DNA from: Gelatoporia subvermispora B
Lineage: Eukaryota > Basidiomycota > Agaricomycetes > Polyporales > Gelatoporiaceae
Assembly: GCA_000320605.2 (NCBI GenBank)
Contig: KB445793.1
Coordinates: forward strand, 1,129,196 to 1,193,195
Direction of reading: 5' to 3'
DNA length: 64,000 bases
The position numbers were made by a program, and so were the translations under genes. The stretch's first letter is position 1. Each line of letters starts with the position of its first letter. Below are positions 55,404 through 64,000 of the stretch, piece by piece. The notes beneath the pieces are model-generated. The model saw only the letters and a program-made list of their open reading frames with translations, had not been told where the DNA came from and did not search any database.

Positions 55404-57732
55404 TTACATAGTCGGAGGGGCGTGAGGGTGGCGTACAACGCGAATCTCCTCTTCTGCGCGCTCGGTGGGGACGCTGGTCTCGTTGACGCTGCGCTTCGTT
55501 GCACCGTTGCTCGGAGCGTACCACGTAAGCGTGGTGACGCCGACGGGGAAAGTGTAGGTCGCCTGAAAGAAGAGTGACGATCAGGTCGGTCCGACGTGAA
55601 GGGTGGCTGTCGCATACCTGGTAGCCGCGGAACTCAATGGTGGTGGTGATGGGAGTGGGGTCCCAAGAACCGTTCGGCTGGTCATCCCTGTTCGAGTGAA
55701 GACATCATGAGATGTCTGTGTGAAAGTACAAATGATAGTCACTTACCAGTTGAGGACGACAAGGCTGTAGCGATTCCAGTCAGAGGGGTTGGCACGGCCC
55801 GTCACATACGCGCCAACAATCAGACCCCAGTCGAGGGAGCCAGTGACGGAGACGCCAATCCGTTGACCGAATGGTCCTCCCGAGTCCTTGGGGTTGATGG
55901 CCTTCTGCGCCTGAGCCATGCTGTAGACTGAGAAGGGCTGCGCGTTAGGCGGTGATAATGGGATGATAAAACATGGTGCACGTACACTCCTGGTTGACGC
56001 TGTAGCTGCCGTCGCTGTTGACGGTGACGACGGGACGGCAGCCTGGGCTACCACAGCTATCCGTACCGGGGTACTTGGGGTTGCCGTTGCCGTCGAGGGC
56101 GAGGTTCCACATCAGTGCGTTCATGGCATTGTTCTGGGGAGCACCAATAAACCTAATATCTAAGTCAGGTTACGCAGTAATATTGGCGTGTAGTAGGCGT
56201 CCTCACAGGTTGTCCATATACCACTGCGTATCAACTCAGTACCATGTCTACCTCAATTGACTGGATTTACATACCTTGATATCGCTCCACCAGTCGCTGC
56301 CGTATGTGCCTGTACACTCGGTGAAGTAGATCTCCTTATCCGGGTACGCGTTGTGGAACGTCTCTTGATCGGTGACGGAGCCAGCGTAGCAATGGAAGGA
56401 CACCCCTGCGAATGCACTGGATGCTTGTTGAATCTACAGAAGTGTTGGCATGACATTAGTTGATGGGTATAGGGCAGGCTCGGCGCGACGTACGACTTGC
56501 TCAGGGTACCCTCCAGCATCGCTCCAGTTGTGCTCGAAACCGATGATCCTAGTGCTCGAGAAACCGTTGTTGTCCATGAGGGTACGAAGAGCAGTACCAA
56601 TCTGGGCTTCTTGTGATGCTGAGAGGAGACAACTGGGGTATGTCGAGTCGCTGTTCTCAGGTTCATTCTGGATGCCGATGGCATAGATAGTGAAGCCCTT
56701 GCTCTGGAATCCTTGCAGGGACTTGAGCAGGTAATTCGCGTCTTTGTCGGAAGTCATAAGCCGAGGCTGGGCAGAAGTTCGACGGGCCACTTACAGGTGT
56801 TGATGTACTGCGACAGAAAAGAGCCTCCGTTGATCGAACCACTATCCTTCATCCATCCCGGCTATACACGTTGTCAGCGTGGTAGGAAGCGCACTTAGCC
56901 TGGACACGAACAGGAGACCAAGGGAGGATGTGAATCTTGAGGTTCGGGTTGATCCCTTTGATATCTGACAGGACAGAGAACAAGTACGACGGGGCGTTGT
57001 TGATGTTGAAGCTGTTGAGCGAGGTGTCTCCGCTGACGTCATCGAAGGTGTAACCTGCGCAAGAAGTGGGTTCTTAGCATCACGGTTACCCACACACACG
57101 TTGCGTTGCGTCAGCTCACCACTCGCCGAAAAGTCCGAGGCGCCAAGAGGAACCCGGATATATGAGAGTCCGGCATTCTGGTTGGCATCCGTGGCTATAG
57201 CTACTGTCAGTCGAAATGTCAAGCGTCATATGACACAACTCACGATCGAACAGATAGGTCAAGAGGTTCCAGTAATTGCCGGAGTTCTGAGACTGCAAGA
57301 GATTTAGTTCGGGTGTTTGCAATTGCCGCTTTTGGAGTCACACTGACCTTCAGGTTGTTCAGCGTCAAGGCAGACGAGTCGGCTGAGGTACGAGTACAAA
57401 TTTAAGCACACGGCCTTGCAGATCGCACGTCACAATACCCACTTAAGGATGCGCCGAAGCCGACAATGTCTTGTAGGAGCTGGCTATCGTCGACGCTAAT
57501 GTCGGCCTGACCGACGGCACCAGGAGAATTCCAAGCAATTGGGTTAGAGCCTAGGTTCGTATAGGTGAACAGCGTCGAACGATCCCATTGGGTTGACCAC
57601 TATCAAGCGTATGTCAACGTAGAGCCGACGAGCCACAGCAGCAAGACATACAATATCATAAATCTCAGTGATGGACTGTGACGCCACGGGCGCCGCCAAG
57701 GCAAAGAGGGACGCAACAGCGCAGAAATACAT
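55404..57732 (-). CDS. Secreted GH30 glycosidase, endo-beta-1,6-glucanase type
   Basis: Acts outside the cell on beta-1,6-glucan of fungal walls; a role in self-wall remodelling or mycoparasitism is inference. The ATG at 57730-57732 opens a signal peptide, MYFCAVASLFALAAPVASQS. After an intron: WSTQWDRSTLFTYTNLG, DDSQLLQDIVGFGASL, ADSSALTLNNLK, GLSYIRVPLGASDFSASG, NPNLKIHILPWSPPGWMKDS. The acid/base glutamate is in YAIGIQNEPENSDSTYPSC, and the nucleophile in EIYFTECTGTYGSDWW. The C-terminal beta domain includes VGAYVTGRANPSDWNRYSLV, and the end is Ser/Glu-rich (KRSVNETSVPTERAEEEI) with the stop at 55404. The subfamily (GH30_3) is my reading of the wording. About ten small introns, no disruption seen. 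Confidence 0.9.
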
Positions 57733-59514
57733 AGCTGAGTCCAAGAGAGTGTGGGCCCTGGTAGAGACCGGGGGATGAGGACCACGCACGCGCGGCGTTG
57801 CCTTTATACGCATCCGCAACGCATGAGCCTGGCGGCCATGTCAAATCTTCCGGCCTCAAAAGTCTGTTATTAGCGTCTTGTCCCGCGCGGCATCTCCGGT
57901 ATCGCCATGGTATCGGGGCGCGGGATCCCAATGCGACGCGATGCTTGTTACATTGGACCTGATGGAAGCAAAAAGTTGCATGTGGTGCACTGCGATTTCT
58001 CAAAGCGGTTGTCCGTTGAAGTTCATTGTCAGACGCGAGCGAGCTCGGTAGCCTCGGATATTGTGCGTGATCCCAACTTCTGGTCATTCACCGCGCGGGC
58101 GACAAAGACTCGGGTCAGCAGGCCTGACATAGAGAGGCCATACCACATGCCGCTGGGCGCGCGTGAAATGGTCGATGTATGGATCCGCGCAGAGCCGACA
58201 AGGATCGAAAGAGAGCAGAGTTTGGTCCCATGCGGTGGTCTAGATCCATCACAAACGCTCGAGGCACGGGAGGGAAAAATCAATTGTTAGCGCTGTGATG
58301 GTATCTAGGAGGTGTAGCTCTCGGAGACCACTGTGGAGGAGTAGTGCGCTCCGTCGGAAGGGGCTGCCGGGCGGGCGTCCTTGTCTGTACAGGCCGCAGC
58401 TACCGTGCGTGGTTTCCGCATGCGCACGCTGTACCATATCACACTGTGTATTGCGTCCGTGCAGGAAATAGGCATGATAAGATAGGATTGCATGATGGGA
58501 AGCGGCGTGGCGACTCACCGATTCATCATCCCAACCGCCGAGAGACCTACATAGAGTCCTCGCGCGCGGTAAATCTGCTCAACCAGCTACATCGCCGGCG
58601 CCACAAATTTTGTGAAGAACCTGCGGTTACCGAGAGGCGGCGTAGCTGTGGCACGTACGCTAACAGTGAAGTACTCATCTCCAGAGCATGATGGTTCGGA
58701 AATATTTGTCGGAGTTTCGGCACGGCGGCAGCGTAGTTGTTCAGCTGAGAGAACACGAGGAACTAACTTGGCATCGCATCTGTTCAGAAGACGGACCGTT
58801 AAACTTTCATCGCTCCGACCTCAGGTTTGCTGACGACCGTCATCGCGCTGGCACTTCGAACCTTGAGCTTGGTCCTTCGCCTCTTTCTCTCCAAATGCGA
58901 TGGAACGGCGATAGCGTGGCGTTCCTGGCGCCACATTGTCGCTGTCGGCCCGGTCATCTGTTTGATTCTCCGACTGATTTTCTGCGATGGCTTGGGGAAA
59001 TTATGGCTCATTTCATCGCAACTGCTGACCAACAATTCTTAGGCACTGGTCGCGCTCCGGCTTAAAAATACGAAGACATTGCCTCCATGCCAGCGTAGCA
59101 CAGCAAGTCAGATGCAGGAGGAACTCTGGACCGCGGGCGCAGATCGTCGCTACGCTCAGACGATAGACGCCAGCCGACCACGCGACCTCGACGCGACTCA
59201 CACGTGATCGTTCAACCATGCTGGCGCGTGCAGGCTCAGGCGGCTTGCACTCGGTCCACATCTGTTCAGTCCTCGTCTTCTTCTCCTCTCCTAATACGAC
59301 ACGTCTGGAGAGAAGAGCGCGTCTTGGATATACAAGTGCCCTGGCGACTGCTCAGACATCCTTGATCTGACGCGAGACCACATGAGCTCTAACTGCACAA
59401 GTTCGACGTGAACAACCATATCATACGGTATTCTTGGGACCTGAACGCGTGGTTCATCGGTCATTCGTCCAACAAGACACACCTCACTTACTCTGCCGTC
59501 CCGGTACTGCGGAC
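57733..59514. other. Long divergent intergenic region
   Basis: About 1.8 kb between the GH30 and kinase starts. A plus-strand frame at about 57907-58290 and a hydrophobic one at 58827-59042 have no domain and no supporting splice structure. Probably promoter DNA plus unrecognised or eroded sequence. Confidence 0.35.
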
Positions 59515-61455
59515 ATGACGCTACAGTACCCCCAGAGGATCGGCAATTGGTGGCTGGAGGAGAAGCTCGGGTCCGGATTTTCAGGTGCGCTCCGGCTACG
59601 CGTCAGAAACGCCGTAGTAGCCTCATGCACCTCTCTCCTTCTCCGATATTCTGTCCAGGTGCCATCTTCCGCGCCCAGAACCTCCATACTGGTCAGGTCG
59701 CCGCTGTCAAGCTCCAGCGTGCTGATGACGAATGCCCTACAAATCGCTTTGAGCGCGCATTTTACCCCGCGTTACAGGGTGGTGTCGGAATGCCGACACT
59801 CTGGGGCGCGGGAGTTGAGGGTTCATTTGACTACCTGGTGATAGACCTCCTTGGCGCGAGTCTCGACTCGCTATTCAGGAAAAGCGGGAAGAACGTCATG
59901 GACCTTCGGAGCGTGTGTTGCATTGCAATGCAAGTGGTCAGTTACGCTTGCCCACTGGTACTTGTCGCCCACTCATACTTCGTCCGACGCCTCGCGCTCT
60001 CGAATCGTCACTTGCACACGTACGAAGATCAACCGACTTGAATTCATGCATTCCCGTGGCCTCCTGCACAGAGACATCCAACTTGGCAACTGTGTAATTG
60101 GCCTTGGTTTAAATTGCACCACAATCTATATGATCGACTTCGGCTTTTCAAAGTTCTACATAGATCCACATACTGGCCGACATATTCCTGACAGCAAGGC
60201 GCCCCGCGACTTCATCGGTAACTATTGGTTCACGTCCATCGGCGTGCACTGTCGAGGAAAAGGTGAGCGCACTTTTTTTAGTCTTATTGACACCTTTCCT
60301 ATGTACCGTGTCTGTCGTAGATCAAAATGCATTATATCATAATGACCTGTGACACTGACAAGTTTTTCTTGGCAGTGCCATCGCGTCGAGATGATCTTGA
60401 AGCCCTCGCGCTAATGCTCATTCACCTCTTGACACCTGGTGGCCTTCCATGGACACGGAACGGAGTTCCGAAGACGGATTCGGCACATGACAGATTAATG
60501 CGCGAGAAGAAGAATGCCCGTCCCGAAGACCTATGTCGTGGACTGCCATCGGAATTCGAAGAGTTCCTGCGCTATTGCCGTCGGCTGAAGTTCATGGATC
60601 GCCCAGACTATGGGCGGTGGGTGGAAGAGTTCCGCCAACTTGAAATCTCCATGGGTTACCCAGACAGCGCGGAGTTCGTCTGGCCTCCACCTCCGGACCT
60701 TCAGGTGAGTTACCATATAACGCAGGACTTCAATCTTCGCTTAACACCCTGAGTAGCCACCGGTCCATGTCCTTGCACGACCATCCCAACAGCCGAGCGG
60801 CGGTATGGTCGCAGCCGTTCTCAACGACCTCGCGAAGCTGAACTTCGACGATCGCCCCGTTCTTGGCGAGCGCAAAGAAGTTGCAAATGGCGTGCGACCA
60901 CCAAAAGACAAGGGACCGGGGAAGAACCATTCAGCCGATGCCCAAAAGGACAAGGGCTTTGGCACCCCAGACGATGCCATTGTCATCAGCAGCGACGAGG
61001 AGAACGTGCCCGCAATACGAGGATCCAAAGCATTACTGCTCACCCGCCTCACGAAGGCGATCCCGCAAGCAACAGACAACGCGACGCTCGCGCGGATCGT
61101 ATGCGACTATGTGCGCGTGCTACAGTCGAACAGCTCGCGCACGCTCACGAAGGATGGCGCGGCGGTGCTCGATGCGCTGCAGAAGCAGCTGGCGGACCCG
61201 GACGTGTTTGTCGCGCCCGTGCGCACGCGCTCGAGGACGAGCGCCGAGGGCGCGGAGGACCTGCCGCGTCAGGCAAAGCTTGACAAGCTCCTGGGACTGC
61301 GCTGCACCGTCGGCAAGGCGAAAGATAATGCTGCGCTTGCCAAGATGGTCGCAGAGTTCGGAAGCGTGATTCACCGGAGTAATGGGCGGACGATCACGAA
61401 GGATGGATTCGCTTTCCTAGAGGGCCTCGCAACGAGACTGAGGACCATTTCTTGA
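59515..61455 (+). CDS. Casein kinase 1-like protein with altered catalytic loop
   Basis: The ATG at 59515 gives MTLQYPQRIGNWWLEEKLGS. The glycine loop is LGSGFSGAIFRA across an intron, and the ATP-binding lysine is in GQVAAVKLQ. Then come YLVIDLLGASLDSLFRKSGK, VCCIAMQVINRLEFMHSRGL, and the catalytic loop LLHRDIQLGNCVIG. CK1 enzymes have HRDIKPxN here, so the conserved Lys is Gln. The metal-binding YMIDFGFSKFY is intact, and VPSRRDDLEALALMLIHLLT is the CK1 signature helix. Past the kinase end is a Pro-rich hinge, a linker with AIVISSDEENVP (a possible CK2 or SUMO-type acidic motif), and two similar C-terminal units of about 45 residues. Activity is uncertain; it may be a weak kinase or pseudokinase. 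Four or five introns; the stop TGA is at 61453-61455. Confidence 0.87.
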
Positions 61456-61896
61456 CAAGACCTGGTTTTCTCGATTTATCGATATCATATACATTTAGTT
61501 ACCTGCGCTCGAGATACATCCTATATGATTTGTCGAATGTGCTGTATATGCGCACTACCGGATGCTACGAGTATAGGGTCTCTCAACGTTGCCCATGGAT
61601 CAAATCTCCGCCGCCGACCGAAGACGACTGCATCTAGTTACCAGACTGCATACCAAAGTATAATCTGACATTTAGATAGACATTGTCCTAGACAAAATTT
61701 ATGGATGATATGTACAGCGGAGGCGCGTGAGAACGATGTCGCACTTTGTGCGACATCGCTCTTAGTACATTGCGGTCGCTGACAGGTACTGTTCTCGTTC
61801 GCAATAATCTGCAGTCCTTCTACCCGAGACGCTCATCGATGCTGAGCGCTGAGGGCCCACTCCTATCGTAAAATGCTCATGTACTAATGGCGTCAG
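61456..61896. other. Convergent intergenic region
   Basis: Separates the kinase and DUF6535 copy C stops. It holds the perfect hairpin at 61734-61758; nothing else seen. Confidence 0.45.
61734..61758. repeat. Perfect inverted repeat, 11-bp arms, 3-nt loop
   Basis: CGATGTCGCAC, then TTT, then GTGCGACATCG: fully complementary arms. It lies between two convergent genes, about 280 bp after the kinase stop. It would form a strong hairpin in RNA or be a palindromic binding site; the role is unknown. Confidence 0.9.
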
Positions 61897-63583
61897 TCAG
61901 TGTATGCCATTGACTCGCCCTCGCAGCCATAGACTGCGATATCTCTCGACCTGCCCCATCATGAGCGTATCATGGGTTCCCAAACGGCCACTTGCCCACT
62001 CGTCCATGGCCTCCTCGAAGTTCTGGATCTCAGACCTAAGGTGCTCCTGGAGAATGTCTGTAGGCAGAAGGCTTGCAAGTCGCATGGCAAGACAACACGC
62101 GTTCTCTGGAAGTAGATCTGGCGATTTGCAGCTCATCTCCGTGGAGGCATACTGCATAAGGTATCCGACGACTATGCCAAGGCTTTGCATGAGTGAAATG
62201 ATGGTGTATTAGCAGGTCCCATGAACGTACATTTATAATCGATTGACAATTGCGTATCTTGCGTATTGAGAAGATGCCAATCGTCGGTAATGATCGAGAG
62301 AACCAGAATTCGGCGATGCAGGATCCTCGCCACAAGTCGATCCGTCGTCGTAACGTCTTCGTTAAAGCATCGGTTTGCTAATTGTATGAGTTTGATTAGG
62401 GAGGCAGTGTCAAGCGGCATATTTGCCACGAGCCATTCCCCAGACGTCTCCACGAATTCACATACGAGGTCGTCAGGGACATATAGGGAAGTGTCGAGAA
62501 TTAACGTTCCAATACCCATCTGACTTTTATATGTCGTCGGCTGTTTCAGTATCTTTGTGAATTGGGCGAACCATCGTATGATGCCGTTGCTGGAAACTGG
62601 TGACGAGTTTGTCCCAGGTAACACCGCCGCCTCTTCTACGAATTTGCCGGTGAGTTCCTGCTCTTGATGAATCCAATCTCGGACCGTGTGCCCAAAGTGC
62701 CCACCGGTGCACGAGCTGTCAAAATTTGTCTGTGAGAAGCTTGATTGAAAACGTATGGCAGCAGACATACCGGGTCACCCAATTTGCTGTTCGCGAAGCG
62801 ATCAATGCTTGCGGGGACTTGTAGGGACACCGCGTACTCCAAGTTGGTGCTACGGTCGTAAAGCCAACGAAAGACAGCAGAGCGACGACTACTGGGGTTG
62901 TGGCCATTGCTAGCACGCTGTTCGAGCTCCACAACAAGACGAGCAAGCCAATCATGAAGAGCACCAGTGCAGCCAGGAGAAATATGGGTATGAGGCTTAA
63001 AGTCTCCGGCACATGCCATGCGACAATACCCTGATACCATCGGAGGCAATGGATATATATTCCGCATATAGGGTCGGAAGGAAGCGGACTGATGAAGTGG
63101 TTGAGCCATTGCCTGACAACGATCCCGATGGTAGCGGCACACAGAGAGAGAATAAGGCTGTAGAACCAGAGGATATTGACCCACGTTATGGCAGTGGAGG
63201 GTTGCTGACTCGAGGGATTGAGAATCTCAAGCAATGCGTCTTGCAATGGACGCGTCACGTTGTGTCCAATAGTAGACTGTTGAAGCATGAACCAGATCTG
63301 TATATTGGAGTCCAAGGGAGGGTTTGTCGGGGACGCAAAGAAGACGGCGATGATGAATGCCGTTGAGACTGCGGAGAACAGCCCAGCCTGCCAGAGTTAC
63401 AATATGTTGCGTTCAAACTTTCAGCGACGTCAGGATGCAAACGATCCTCACAAATGTAAGCAGAACATCAATTTCATCCTTCCAAGCAGCTGTGACTTCT
63501 TCGTCGCTTTCGCGTGCTGATCCAAGACAGTGCGCCCATAGTATGTCCAAACCTGACGTCCCGTTGTCCATACCCTTGCCCAT
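61897..63583 (-). CDS. DUF6535 membrane protein, copy C
   Basis: The start is probably the ATG at 63581-63583 (MGKGMDNGTSGLDILWAHCL); the frame also has a Met at 63613. Then SARESDEEVTAAWKDEIDVL-LTF, an intron, and AGLFSAVSTAFIIAVFFASP (helix 1). Next WVNILWFYSLILSLCAATIG, IVVRQWLNHFISPLPSDPIC, GIYIHCLRWYQGIVAWHV, TLSLIPIFLLAALVLFMIGL, TTPVVVALLSFVGFTTVAPT and RCPYKSPQALIAS. A GTATGT intron leads to TNFDSSCTGGHFGHTVRDWI. The soluble half contains VCEFVETSGEWLVANMPLDT, RRILVLSIITDDWH, and a 54-nt intron rejoining as FVGYLMQYASTEMSCKSPDL. The end is LMMGQVERYRSLWLRGRV, stop at 61897. Intact by eye. Clearly diverged from copies A and B at the protein level, so an older duplicate. Confidence 0.8.
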
Positions 63584-64000
63584 GTTGACTTCAGTGGAGT
63601 GAGCTGATGCCATATCGGAAAGTTCAATTGCTTCCTGGATAAATCATGAATGAAACGTTCAAGCCTGACACCCGGTGTAGACCGTACCCCTGCGTCACTG
63701 AAGGGATTGTGGGTCAAGGACATATTAGAAGTAATTCGACCTGCAGCACAACAACGCCAGTGATTGACAACGCCAAACGATGAGGAACACACGACGCGAC
63801 GGCCAAGAGGCATTTATACGAGGTGAGTCTTTGCGATACCCAACACTTGCCCAAATATATCACTGATGCCTTGCATACTAGATGAGGTTTTTGGCTGGAC
63901 TTTCTGGACTTAATCGACGAGAAGCAATTAAGATACGGAAGCAACTGAGATACTGGGAAGCAGAACCAAGCAGTGCCATGAGTGCGTGGTAGTCCGATCA
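63584..64000. other. Window edge, upstream of DUF6535 copy C
   Basis: Promoter side of copy C. Short open frames only, no domain; the window ends here. Confidence 0.4.

Overview
This window is nuclear DNA of a filamentous basidiomycete, most likely a wood- or litter-associated Agaricomycete; Polyporales is my best guess and is inference. The signs are short introns (about 45-70 nt) in almost every gene, proteins that only assemble after splicing, and families typical of Agaricomycetes: DUF6533 and DUF6535 membrane proteins, large F-box and BTB families, an unusual CK1-like kinase and a GH30 endo-beta-1,6-glucanase. I saw no bacterial operon structure, CRISPR array, rRNA or convincing tRNA.

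Layout. 0-7 kb: two F-box proteins and a DUF6533 protein, with unassigned DNA. 7.6-21.4 kb: AMP deaminase, eIF3i, a BTB protein, about 3 kb without a confident gene, then an RRM+YTH m6A-reader-like protein. 22.4-26.1 kb: a WD40 protein convergent with a gelsolin-repeat protein. 27.4-29.2 kb: a degraded O-methyltransferase. 30.3-37.0 kb: Egt1 (ergothioneine synthesis), SEN34 (tRNA splicing endonuclease) and an aquaglyceroporin-like channel. 38.2-43.0 kb: a second BTB protein, an aldo/keto reductase and a third BTB protein. 43.1-47.3 kb: an unknown coiled-coil gene divergent from ribonucleotide reductase large subunit (RNR1). 48.8-63.6 kb: an accessory-looking stretch with three DUF6535 copies (two intact, one broken), GH30 and a CK1-like kinase.

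Functionally the window mixes conserved housekeeping genes (purine and dNTP metabolism, translation initiation, tRNA splicing, RNA reading, actin severing, ergothioneine) with fast-evolving lineage families (F-box, BTB, DUF6533, DUF6535). The most interesting signals are in gene structure and control. RNR1 needs a 4-nt microexon to restore its conserved N-terminus. eIF3i needs an ATG-only first exon, a 19-nt second exon and a GC-AG intron. Five MluI cell-cycle box hexamers lie within 411 bp of the shared RNR1 promoter and first introns. Three BTB paralogues share intron positions and a Cys/Trp C-terminal module that I cannot name.

Gene ends are from reading frames and splice motifs by eye. 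Terminal coordinates are usually good; internal exon borders are given only where I checked them.
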